Source: Symsagittifera roscoffensis (lineage: Eukaryota > Xenacoelomorpha > Acoela > Convolutidae). Taken from it: DNA of 64,000 nt. Shown piece after piece: positions 54,108 to 63,349 of the stretch; positions within the stretch are counted from its first letter, which is position 1, and every line of letters begins with the position of its first letter. The stretch spans positions 70,741,465 to 70,805,464 of the forward strand of contig NC_087064.1 of the NCBI RefSeq assembly GCF_963678635.1, read 5' to 3'. Below the pieces are notes generated by a model. That model was not told the origin of the DNA, ran no database searches, and saw only the letters and a program-made list of their open reading frames with translations. A program made the translations under genes and the position numbers.

Positions 54108-56166
54108 TTTTTGAAAATTCTTGTGTGAATCTTTTCCAGTCGGATTTTATTTCAATGGTTAATACTGAAAACCGTTTTTGAGCTGCGCCATCTAGGGTTG
54201 TTTGTATTAATGATGTGCGTCTATGTATCCAATTTTGATGTAGTGGCGTATTAATTGGTTCGGGTCCTATATTTAAAATTAAATTTGCTGTTACTGCGTT
54301 TAGATAATCTTCTACAGAATATTCAGGGTCTGTTCCTGTGAATACCATTAATGGTTTATTTGATGTTATTGATGATCCACCCATGAGGTATGGATTCATA
54401 GTCATCTGTAATGATTCTGCGGCATTTGGCATTTGTGAAAAATTTGAAAGTTGATTTTTTGTGATTTCATGTTGCTGAAGGTAATATGGAAGCGGTATTT
54501 CATTTTGCTTTTGGGTTGGTTGATAAGAATGCATTAGCATTGGGTTTTGTGGTTGTATTGGTTGAAAAGATTGTGTGTTAAATGGGTTTTGTATATGCAT
54601 TTGTGGATTTTGTATATCTGATGGATTTTGTGGGTAAATTTTTATATTTTGAGATGGTTGAGATTGTCGCGGTCTCTGTGTGCGATATTCTTTATTATAT
54701 GGTGCAAAAATATCTGGTTGATGATAATCATTGTCATCAGATGATAAATAGTTTATATTATATGGTGTATGTTGTTTATTTTTATTCTGTTCAAAAAATG
54801 GGTAATTTTCACTATAATCCTGTGTAGGTTGTGGATTATCTGGAAAATTTACTGAATTGGTCGATGTTTTTGGGAGATTCCAATAATGGGAACATACATG
54901 ATTTAAATTTTTTGTGTTTTTTCGGGGAGGTGGGTTTGTTCTTGATTGGTGAGCATAATTATAATTGCGTTCTGCAAAAGTGTTTCTTTTGAACGGTTTT
55001 CGTGTTTTTGACGGTATTGTCATTGGTCTATACGTTTGATAGTCCATATAAGAATAGTTTGGAGCAACCGAAGTTTTAAAGGTTGATTGTAAGGTTACAT
55101 GTGTTAGTGATGTTTTTGTATTTCTTGGTGTTGTTATATTGGGGTGTATTGGTGAAATACTCTGTTGTGTAGTTGTTGCTGTTGTTTGGACGATTTCTTC
55201 ATTTATGAAATGTGGTGGTGTTTGAATATCTTGTTGTGTAAAATTTCTGGTTCCATTGAGGTTTTCATTATGTATGACTGTTGAATTTAAGCTGTTATTT
55301 CGTGTATCAGGTAAAAATGTATTATAATTCAATGGTGTTGCATCAATGGTTAATGGTACTACTTTTACATAACCTCTGTGAAAAGATATTGTACTTATTG
55401 CTTGAATCGAGATAGCTTGTGGGATATTTAGAAATGCTGGATGAAACCAGTCAGGGTCCCAAACGTAATCTGATTGTTCTGAAAGAACAGTGTCATCATT
55501 GGTATTTTGAGGTCTGAAATTTTTTCTTGCTTGTGAAATTAAATCTAAATTGTGGTTGAAACAATCTATTATAAACCATGCTAAAATCTTTTGTAAATCA
55601 TTTTTAGTGTTTTGTGAAACATCTTCTTTAGTGAAATTTTTGTGAATTATATGTAAAAATGTTGAAAAAACTGTGATTTGATTTCGTACTTTTGTATGTT
55701 TGGATGTTTCAGTTGGTGATAAACTTTGAACTTCTGTTTTTTCTAATATAGATATATAACTATATATTATTGCAAAAACTTCGTTAATGAATATGGAGTT
55801 TGCTCTTTGTGACTTATGATATTGTATGCTTTTGATATATTCTATGAATACTTTTGAAAATTCTAGTTCAATATCGTCTGTTTGAATTACATATTTACGA
55901 TGGGCTGTATTTGGTGTGCTGAATTCTATGGTGTAGATTCCATATTGTTGTGTTAGATTACATATGTCTTTCAAATAATGTTCAATAATTTGTTTTTTGA
56001 TTTTTACATCTGGGAATTCTGCTTTGAATGGGCTGATTCCTGGTTCAAACAATTTTACGAGTAGGTTCTTACAAAATCGTGTTTGTCCTCTATCATCGAG
56101 TGAATCTATAAGAAAAGGAAAAACTGCTTCTTCATCTGGACTTTCGTCACTTTGAGTGTGGCTCAT
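54100..56166 (-). CDS. Gag N-terminal and capsid part of element C (688 aa)
   Basis: Open frame from ATG at 56166. Residues 1-290 are folded-looking with helical and hydrophobic patches (FLHIIHKNF, ILAWFIIDCFNHNLDL) and do not match a gag domain I know. Residues 300-560 are low in complexity and rich in N, Q, P, T and Y. Residues 600-688 look like the start of a Ty3-type capsid, with VFTGTDPEYSVEDYLNAV and DGAAQKRFSVLTIEI. The frame ends at 54100 inside the capsid and continues in the next feature. The start overlaps the preceding ORF by 20 bases in a different frame, through a shared AAAAATGAGCC. A gag of about 1,000 residues is long for this class. Confidence 0.88.
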   Translation of the reverse strand: MSHTQSDESPDEEAVFPFLIDSLDDRGQTRFCKNLLVKLFEPGISPFKAEFPDVKIKKQIIEHYLKDICNLTQQYGIYTIEFSTPNTAHRKYVIQTDDIELEFSKVFIEYIKSIQYHKSQRANSIFINEVFAIIYSYISILEKTEVQSLSPTETSKHTKVRNQITVFSTFLHIIHKNFTKEDVSQNTKNDLQKILAWFIIDCFNHNLDLISQARKNFRPQNTNDDTVLSEQSDYVWDPDWFHPAFLNIPQAISIQAISTISFHRGYVKVVPLTIDATPLNYNTFLPDTRNNSLNSTVIHNENLNGTRNFTQQDIQTPPHFINEEIVQTTATTTQQSISPIHPNITTPRNTKTSLTHVTLQSTFKTSVAPNYSYMDYQTYRPMTIPSKTRKPFKRNTFAERNYNYAHQSRTNPPPRKNTKNLNHVCSHYWNLPKTSTNSVNFPDNPQPTQDYSENYPFFEQNKNKQHTPYNINYLSSDDNDYHQPDIFAPYNKEYRTQRPRQSQPSQNIKIYPQNPSDIQNPQMHIQNPFNTQSFQPIQPQNPMLMHSYQPTQKQNEIPLPYYLQQHEITKNQLSNFSQMPNAAESLQMTMNPYLMGGSSITSNKPLMVFTGTDPEYSVEDYLNAVTANLILNIGPEPINTPLHQNWIHRRTSLIQTTLDGAAQKRFSVLTIEIKSDWKRFTQEFSKNV

Positions 56167-56608
56167 TTTTTTGTTTGTTGACTGTTAATATATAACTATC
56201 AATGTGTCTAATTGGTTGATTCCAATTATACAAGTGTAATGGTTTGTGTTTATTATGCTTTTTTATTCTTCTTTTTCCTCTTTTTGATGAATTTGAAGTT
56301 GTTTCTGAGTCGGAAAAATGTAATTGATCATGAATGGGACAATTACTACCTATTGATTCTTTTAATTTGTATAGTTCGTCTAAAATGTTGGCTTCTGATT
56401 CAGAAAACATGTTTCTATTTTTTGAAAATCTTTTTCGTGTGATTTGTCTTTGTTTGTTAATACTTTTTCTTTTTAATGTTTGTCGTTTTGTTCGAATGTA
56501 TTCAACTGTTTGTGTATGTGGAGTGATTACAAGGTCGTATTTTTGGTTATCTATTTCACATTTGTGTAAAACGATTGTTTGTTTATTTCCTAAATTTTTG
56601 AATGACAT
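56147..56608 (-). CDS. Small basic ORF upstream of gag in element C (153 aa)
   Basis: ATG at 56608, stop at 56147, overlapping the gag start by 20 bases. The middle is very basic (RTKRQTLKRKSINKQRQ, RKRFSKNR), then an acidic/Ser stretch (FSDSETTSNSSK), a second basic run (KRGKRRIKKHNKHK) and a short tail. It resembles a nucleic-acid-binding or nuclear/nucleolar protein in composition only. As the first ORF on the genomic RNA it would be the best-translated product, and gag would follow by reinitiation, leaky scanning or a shift. It could also be the true gag N-terminus separated by a frameshift. No family recognised. Confidence 0.6.
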   Translation of the reverse strand: MSFKNLGNKQTIVLHKCEIDNQKYDLVITPHTQTVEYIRTKRQTLKRKSINKQRQITRKRFSKNRNMFSESEANILDELYKLKESIGSNCPIHDQLHFSDSETTSNSSKRGKRRIKKHNKHKPLHLYNWNQPIRHIDSYILTVNKQKNEPHSK

Positions 56609-57826
56609 AAGGCTTAGGATGAGGGATGCAAGAAGTTGTTAGTTATTTATATTTTCCTAGACTGTTAGTCCTTACGATTTTTTGATTAGCTTAACCTGGG
56701 TCTTTTTGTTCAGTGTTGGTGAGAAATATATATAGATTCCGAAGAATGATTTTCTACTTTCTCGTGGCTAGTCTAAGTTAAGGTGTTAACTTACTTAATA
56801 TTACTTAGGGGTAATGATTGTGTTCAAGGGTTGGAGAATAGTAAATCGATCCACAAGGTTCAGGTATAATTAGAACGCAAGCAGTTCGTTAGATACTATT
56901 TTAAACTTACTAAGTCTAAGATCTATCCTGGGTCTGGTAAGAGGAGGTTTCAAGCGAAGGATGAATAACCGAAGTTCTTCACTGTTTATCTTAATTTGAA
57001 TGGTTAGTTTTTTCTTTAATTAGTCCTGGGTCTTTTGACAAGGTTGGATAGTGAATCAACGTTTGAGGTCGTTAGACACTTGCTAAGTGGGTGGGGGAGA
57101 ACAAAATTGTTCTTTTTGTTCCAAGGATAGGCCTTGATGATCAGATTTTAAGTTTAGTGAAATAGAAAATTTATAAAGATCCAAGGATAAGCCTTGATGA
57201 TCTGATTTTTACGTTAAGTTAAGTTAAGTTTAAAATGGTTTAAATTTATTTAATTAAAAGATTTAGTTTTTTAATGATGTTAGTGAGCTTATGATTGCTG
57301 TTATGTTTAGGTGATGAAGCTGGAACAACAAGATGGTTTATTATTACTAACTATTTATTGTCATGCTACTAACTTTTATTTTTATTTTCAATAAATATTT
57401 TTCAAATATGTTTTATATAATACTGCAGAAATTAGGAAAACGATCTGAGATCTTTTTATCAATCGTTATTGTACATTAATAATTTTGTTTAGCGCCTAAA
57501 ATGGTCAAGAAGATTTACTTCAAAATTTTATGTTTGCAAATGAAAATCTAATTTCATTGCTATTAAGATTCTAAATATAAAAGTTTGTGTTGGCTTTTGC
57601 CGTACAACCATATAACTAAATGGTAAGTTTCTACGTAGTCGTATATCGTCTCTTGTCCGAGGTCTTCTTCCAATACCGGGTAGTTCTAGTATTGTTCGGA
57701 ATATCGGCTCTGATCTATTGAGTCGTAGAGACATTTCAATTAAGTTATTATCGTGTAAATTTTTGAAAATGTTTTGTCTAAATTCTAATCTATTTTTGGT
57801 TAATTCTAAGCTATTAAGGTCTTGTT
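56609..57826 (-). other. Element C 5' leader
   Basis: 1.2 kb without ORFs between the primer-binding site and the first ORF. It contains two CCAAGGATARGCCTTGATGA units exactly 60 bp apart at 57121 and 57181. Confidence 0.75.
57121..57210 (-). promoter_or_regulatory. Twin 60-bp-spaced hairpin repeats in leader C
   Basis: Each unit has CAAGG and CCTTG arms around a 5-base loop, followed by the same GATGATCWGATTTT. The pair lies about 620-725 nt downstream of the primer-binding site on the sense strand. Paired stem-loops in retroviral leaders often serve dimerisation and packaging. That role is inferred here. Confidence 0.4.
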
Positions 57827-57846
57827 CGAGACTTATGGTCGCACCA
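57827..57846 (-). other. Primer-binding site of element C
   Basis: TGGTGCGACCATAAGTCTCG on the sense strand, beginning two bases after the LTR end, with the expected TGG start. It differs from the site of elements A and B. The matching tRNA was not identified by eye. Confidence 0.7.
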
Positions 57847-57848
57847 GA

Positions 57849-58258
57849 TTAGTTATGAGCGATGTGGTTAACTCATAGAGTAATTACGGATAGGGTACAC
57901 CATCTGTTCGTCACGCTATCTTATTTTCGGCCGGATAGATTCGTGCAACTTCTTAGTCTAATACCGATCCTAATCTTACTCTTATATCTACTAATCTCAG
58001 GGTGTTTAACTAGTCTCTGCTAGGCTCAATAGATCTAGAGTATACTGGCTTATTGCAACTGCTGAAGTTTTCTTGGAGAGGCAACTAAGTTCTAAGTTAA
58101 ATTCAAATCTCTCTGATGCTGAAATTACAAGTAATTTCAGCACTTACAAATAAGTGGGTTGTTAGTTAGATGGATTATGATTGGTTAATATTAAATATTT
58201 TACAGTGGTAAAATATCCAATTTATCCAATTATAAAATTTAGTTTAGATCAGGTTCCA
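57849..58258 (-). repeat. 5' LTR of element C
   Basis: 410 bp, aligned without gaps to 39625-40034 with 17 differences. On plus it starts TTAG where the other copy has TGAG, so the terminal TG is mutated. It ends CCA, followed by GCTC. Confidence 0.95.
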
Positions 58259-58262
58259 GCTC
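58259..58262. other. Target-site duplication of element C, right copy
   Basis: GCTC, the same as 39621-39624. Confidence 0.85.
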
Positions 58263-58689
58263 TGTTAACAAGATTGACGCTCCTGTTAAGCGAGCATTTT
58301 TTTTATTCAGTTGATAAAATAACACTAAATGAAAAAAAACTTCGATAAGGTCTTATATTTACAAAAACCGACAACCTCAGTTTGGGTCGATTGCAGTATT
58401 TTCGAAAAACGGGACCAGGAGATAAATTCTGTGAAAAAAATTAAGTGCGGAGTAAACGGTCTCAAAATACAATTTGGTGTGTCTGGACACGTGATTGCAG
58501 TTAAGAACTCCATTTCATTAAGGCTTGAAGGCTAGCAGCCAAAGGATTAAAAAAACAAACTTACATGCAAAAATTGTGACTGCATGGCTTGATCTAAGCA
58601 TCCCTAGATTACAAGAGTAATTGCTCTTTGATTTAAAAATTTTTACGAGGACATCAGAGCCCGAGTCGAGATCTTTCACCTAATTTGAA

Positions 58690-58905
58690 GCTAGATTTGA
58701 GCGGTTTGAGCGGTTTTTTAGACAATTGCGGACAAATCTTTCTCCATAATGAGTGAGCGGTTTGAGCGGTTTGTCTAGAAAAAAACCGCCTTAAAACCGA
58801 GCAAGATTGGACGATTTTGAGCGGTTTTTCTTTGAAAACCGCCCAATAACCGCTCAAATCTTTCTGGAAAATCGCTCAAACGGTTCAAATCATGAGAGGT
58901 TTTTG
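58690..58905. repeat. GAGCGGTTT motif cluster
   Basis: About ten copies of (TT)GAGCGGTTT or its complement AACCGCTCAA in 215 bp, in both orientations and unevenly spaced, allowing several hairpins. It ends near an ATCTGGACCCGGGATCC palindrome-like stretch. Confidence 0.8.
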
Positions 58906-58969
58906 AGCGAGATCTGGACCCGGGATCCAATATGGTTGATTATGTTTCTTCCATAATCTTTGCTCTTCA

Positions 58970-59075
58970 TATCTTACATATATACATATATGCATACATA
59001 CATAAAAACATACATTTATACATACATACCTAAATACATACATCCATACCTACATAAATACACAAACATACATAC
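58970..59075. repeat. (CATA)n-type imperfect microsatellite
   Basis: CATACATA units interrupted by CCTA, AATA and ATAT variants over about 105 bp. Confidence 0.9.
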
Positions 59076-59089
59076 TTTCTAGTGCTTAT

Positions 59090-59245
59090 TTCGCTCGAGC
59101 ATTTGAAAAAGTTCGAGCACATTATTTGTGGTGTAGACATTCGAAAAAAAAATTTGCTTGATTCGAGTACGGTTGAGCAAATTTTTTTGATGTCGAAAGT
59201 GCAGAAAAGTATCTTGCTGGGTTCGAGTACGTTCGAGCTTATTTT
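59090..59245. repeat. Degenerate TTCGAGC repeat, about 60-bp period
   Basis: Three units with TTCGAGNACGTTCGAGC-like cores at about 59092, 59162 and 59222, each followed by an A/T-rich TTTTTT.NTGTAGAAAGT-like stretch. Similarity between units is moderate. Confidence 0.55.
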
Positions 59246-60852
59246 TAAATTGTAGAAAGTACTTCAAATTTCCAGGCCCTTTGATGGTTTCTCTCGCTTT
59301 TTTTAATTAAACCGCTCAAAAATTTTCAAATTTTGCGTAAAAAACCATCCAAACACCGCTGCAAGAAATGCACTTAGAGCAGAGCGGGTATCTGATTTCT
59401 GCGACTGATGTTTTTCCGGAATGAGGAGGACTTTTTAAGTTGTTATCTATGTCGTCCTGCTCTGTTTCTACCTCAAAAATAGCCTCCTGTAAAGCATTAG
59501 TTTCGGTCAATTTTGAAGCCACATATCCTGAGCCGGTATTAGTTTGTCGGAATTGGCGTTTTCGCAGCCAAATCAATCAACTCATTGTTTACATTTTTTT
59601 TGAAGTTTTCTCTATGCTTTATATAATTTCAGAAACCAGCCCATTCAAAATTTTGCCTTTGGTCTCCTTCAAATTTTTCACGGCCGTCAGTTCTACTGTA
59701 ATCGCGATCGTTCACGCCAGCGAAGGTTACCGTTAAGAGGTTCATTCTGTCTTTTTTTTTGTATTCCAATCTATGTCTGCTGCTATAGGTAAGATAACAT
59801 CAGACCGGAAGAGTGACAAGTATTCTGATATTGCCACTATCAAGTTCTTTGCTTTCCACATTTCTCGTCAGCAGTGAAGATCGACTCATGCGCTCTGTTG
59901 ATACGCTCTTCCTCGTAATCTCAGAAATAATATTTTGTGAAATAATTGTGTTTAGAACGCGTCTGGGTGGTCGCATTTTGTCCCCATTTTGTCCCCTTTT
60001 TCATAAGGGTGCTGAAATTGGGCTAATTTACTTTCAAAGTTTCAAGTCTAAATAGAGCAGAACAAACAGTAACTCTAAAGATAGGTAGAACGAAGGTCGC
60101 ACAGAGTTCTTGGGTGCTGAAGGAGTCGGTTCAAGTCCCTCGAGGAATAACTGTTTTTTTTTTTGCTCCAAACATGCCGAATGAGCCCGAACTTCGGCCC
60201 GTTATTTGGATTGGAAGGAGATGAATGAATCCATTTTTTTAAAAAAAATTGTTGTGCCCCTGATACGGCGCCAATGGTTCTATTTCTTCTGGGCCGTTCG
60301 TACTTAAAATTGAGCTCATTCAGTCTTTTTTTATTGTAAATTTTAAGCAAAAGATTCAACCCGGGCGCAAATGATTAACGGTTAAAACTCGCAACTATGT
60401 TGTAGAAAAACCCAATTAGGATGTCAAGCCACGCATATAACAAATCATGTTTATACGTTGCACTTTTTGCTGCAGTTATTGCAGTGGCGCCAAGGTCGCC
60501 CACCAGTCGTGCTAAGTTATAACATGTTGCTAAAAACTTACGTTCATCTGTCTGTTTATCATCTTATGAATGAGACCAACTCTTCTTTTTACGTTAGCTT
60601 AACAAACTCTAAATCGTTCTCTACCCACTACACTTTTGAAACATAAAGATACATTTAATTTGGGCTAGGTCTGTTCTGCTACTATACTCCTAAATACATA
60701 CTACGGTTCTATTTTTACATACAATTATTCTATTTTACCGAGTTTTATCAGTTTTATCGAGTTCGGTAAACGTTCCTGTCTCGGATGACAGGACGGAGCT
60801 CTCTGGCTTACCCTCGTTTTGGACGAAACCATCTTTATCCACACATTACAGA

Positions 60853-61932
60853 TTGGACAGCTCGTTCGGACAGTTCAGCCTAGCGTTAGGAATAAAGGAC
60901 ATTTTCAATGTGTCTGATATCCCTGTCGAACCCGGTGCAGTACATGATGATCCACCTCCAAGGCCAGAAACTAGGCCAGACCCAGAAAGACAACCAGAAG
61001 CAGATAATCGCCTCCGCAGAGATGCTGCTGCGAGAAGACGTGTATACGAAGCAAACGTTGAGAGGCGGAAGAAGGGTCGGCGAATCGGAATGAACTGGTT
61101 TTTTCATGAAGCAGAGGCAAGATCAAGATCAAGACTATTTTTTGCCCTGGGGAACGAAGGTAGAAAGAAACTAGTACAAGCTTTCCCGCACGCTGATCTA
61201 AACCTTTTTTCGTTTGGAATTTTTTTTCAAAACTGTGTTTACGCCTTCAGGGTGGAAGTAAATGTCACCATGGAACGTATCAAACTATACAGTTCCTGTT
61301 ACATGGAGGCTAACGAGTAATTTCTGTCAATTCACTCCAGGTTGTCGGCTCAAGCGGCGTGCTGTAATTGGACTGAACAGGCGGAACGCAGTGTGGTAAG
61401 AGATCTAGTTATCGGTCGTATTCGTGACTCGGATGTACAAATTACGTTAATTCGGAAAAATCCAGATTCCGGTGGAACCTTAAAATTAGCGTTGGAACTG
61501 GAAAAAGATGCATCTGCGTCATTGGAATTCCAGGAAATTCTACCTCATAATAAGAACGCTTCTTCTTTCAGTTTGCCAAAAACAAAACAGGAGCCAACTT
61601 TTTCCATACAATTACGTCGGGGTGGTGGTCAATCTTCTTCCCACAGACAGAACGCACCGGACCGAAAAAATCAAAACCCATCCAGGTCGTGTTACTTTTG
61701 TGGTAATACGTATTTACTGGATCATCGGAAAAACTGCCCGACATGAGATGTGGATAGTCGGTCATGTAGGAGGAAAGGACATTTTGCTAAAGTATGCAAT
61801 TCTAAACGTCGAGTCAGTCGTGTGGAAGAAGAGGACGCACAAACAAGTCTGGAAACTGAAGTAAATCACAATGTGTTGGATCATGTTGATGATAGCGAAC
61901 CCGAATACGGAATTCTCAGTATTCAACCTTGA
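60853..61932 (+). pseudogene. Gag of element D, broken
   Basis: The first frame (60853-61320) gives a Pro/Arg-rich N-terminus, LRRDAAARRRVYEANVERRKKG, and NVTMERIKLYSSCYMEANE near a stop. The second (61342-61746, then 61750-61932 in the same frame after one TGA at 61744) gives LELEKDASASLEFQEIL, a first zinc knuckle CYFCGNTYLLDHRKNC (a CX2CX7HX3C spacing), and a second, SRSCRRKGHFAKVC, where Ser (AGT) replaces the first Cys. The end is acidic (DDSEPEYGILS). The frame change lies near 61320. Confidence 0.75.
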
Positions 61933-61989
61933 ACGAAACGGTCTGCAGTCCAAATTTGCAGTTAAGAGTTACTGAAATCTAACCGCGGA

Positions 61990-63310
61990 ACACCCCGTAA
62001 CTTGAGTATGATGTTACTCTTGGATGCAAAATTATTCTATGCTGCGGTAGACACGGGAAGCCCGGTGTCCTTCTTAAAGAAAAGGACAGCGGTTGTACTA
62101 CTTCGGCAAAATCCTAAGTCACATTTCACCAGTGTTCAAATTTTGCCTAACGAGGTTTTGTATGTAAATTACAACAAAAATTAAATCAAAATTTTCGGCA
62201 GCTTGACAATACCTATCTCCTCTGGTAGGTGGAAAAATGTTAACGCCACTTTCCTCGTTTCTGAGAATAAAATAAGATGCTTGTTGGTCTGGATTTGCAA
62301 ATTTCTGTCGGTATAGATACGATCAACAGTAATCCGCCCCAAGTGAAGACAGTGCTGAATGTGGTGGAAAATTCAACCTCCGAGCTGACTAAATCACACT
62401 TCGTCAAGACGTTCCCCCTGTTGTTTTCTCGATTGGGCAGGTCTAAATCTCACCAAGTACACACTACATTCATGGACCCGTTGATTCCTAGGCAAATAAA
62501 AGGTGAAAAGGTGCCAATTCACATTCAGGATTGCTAGTGAAGGACAGTCACTTTACAAAGCTAGATAAATGTACTACAGATCATTTCATCAACCCCATTG
62601 TGATTGCCGCAAAGAAAGATGACTCCATTAAGCTCGAAATTGCTCGTCAAACCCCTCAATGCTCAAATCTTGAAAAATAAATACCAGATGCCAAATATTG
62701 CGGAACTAATCAATTCGGCCGCCCAGATCATTACCAATGATGACCCTGTTCAGTGTGGTTCACTTCACTCGAGTTAAATTATGCGTTCAGTCGGATTAAA
62801 TTTTCTAAATTGACGAGTAGTCATTGTAATTTCAATGTCATTTGCGGAGAGTCAACAGGAATATACAGATTCAACACTGGGTTATACGTTTAACGGACAT
62901 GCCGTCCGAGTTTCAAAAAGGAATCGATTGTATGCTGCAAAGAATTCCGTGGACTATATGCGATTTGGATGATATACTAGTGGTTTCGAAATGAACGTTG
63001 TCACAACATAATGAAATTGTATATAAAATTCTCTCTAGGCTGGATGAGGAAGGTTTTGCATTGAAGTTGTCTAGGTGCCAATTCGCGGTGGATAAGCTCG
63101 ATTGGTTGGGATGCGATATCTATTCAACAAGCTATTCTCCTAAATTTTCCAAAATCGAAACAGTTCGGAGTCTGGAGGTAACTAGAACCCTAAGCAACTG
63201 CGGTCATTCATGGACACCCTCAACCACTTCCAGAAATTTGTCTCTAAATTACATAATCTTACGTGCAAAATTCGAGAATCACTTAAGCTTTGCAAAAAAA
63301 AACAAATGAT
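61990..63310 (+). pseudogene. Protease and reverse transcriptase of element D, broken
   Basis: Protease: LFYAAVDTGSPVSFLKK (62030-62080), then a frame change and LLVGLDLQISVGID. RT: FINPIVIAAKKDDSIKL (62585-62635); SLELNYAFSRIKF (about 62765-62805), where Glu stands in place of the first catalytic Asp; MPSEFQKGIDCMLQRIPW and CDLDDILVVSK (62900-62990), with the active-site Asp pair retained but an Asp before LDD in place of the usual aromatic residue; and LDEEGFALKLSRCQFAVDKLDWLGCDI (63040-63120). Several stops and shifts. Confidence 0.82.
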
Positions 63311-63349
63311 CCCAGGAGGTTGCATTTTGGAAAATTCTTGATCTCATTG

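Larger units (their letters stand above)
39625..58258 (-). mobile_element. Element C: 18.6-kb env-bearing LTR retroelement
   Basis: Bounded by 410-bp LTRs (39625-40034 and 57849-58258) that differ at 17 positions (about 4%), and flanked by GCTC on both sides. Minus-strand order: LTR, primer-binding site, leader, small ORF, gag, protease, RT-RNase H, integrase, a spacer with a duplicated env fragment, an envelope-like gene, an unknown ORF, and the 3' LTR. It is unusually long for a gypsy-type element. Coding frames carry several frameshifts and stops, so this copy is probably dead, but every domain is easy to read. Its coding strand is A-rich and G-poor, unlike elements A and B. Confidence 0.93.
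58263..60852. other. Flanking DNA with short repeats, no gene recognised
   Basis: Right flank of element C. It holds a short plus-strand open frame (58329-58535, 68 aa, no recognisable content), a GAGCGGTTT motif cluster, a CATA-type microsatellite, a TTCGAGC motif cluster, and, on minus, an 86-aa frame at 59576-59316 with no recognised family. The last 100-200 bp before 60853 may be the leader of element D, but no LTR or primer-binding site could be placed. Confidence 0.45.

Noticed and set aside
40990..56608. Cytidine-deaminase type G-to-A hypermutation as the cause of the A bias in element C
   Set aside because: The frames remain long and keep conserved Trp and Gly residues, and the visible breaks include frameshifts and a stop at KLFPLA that is not a Trp codon change. 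A long-term compositional bias fits better, though it was not computed.
60131..60141. GGTTCAAGTCC, a tRNA B-box match, near a T-run
   Set aside because: The flanking bases do not pair as a T-stem (two mismatches of five), no A box sits at the right distance, and no acceptor stem can be drawn. At most it is a relic of a tRNA-derived SINE.
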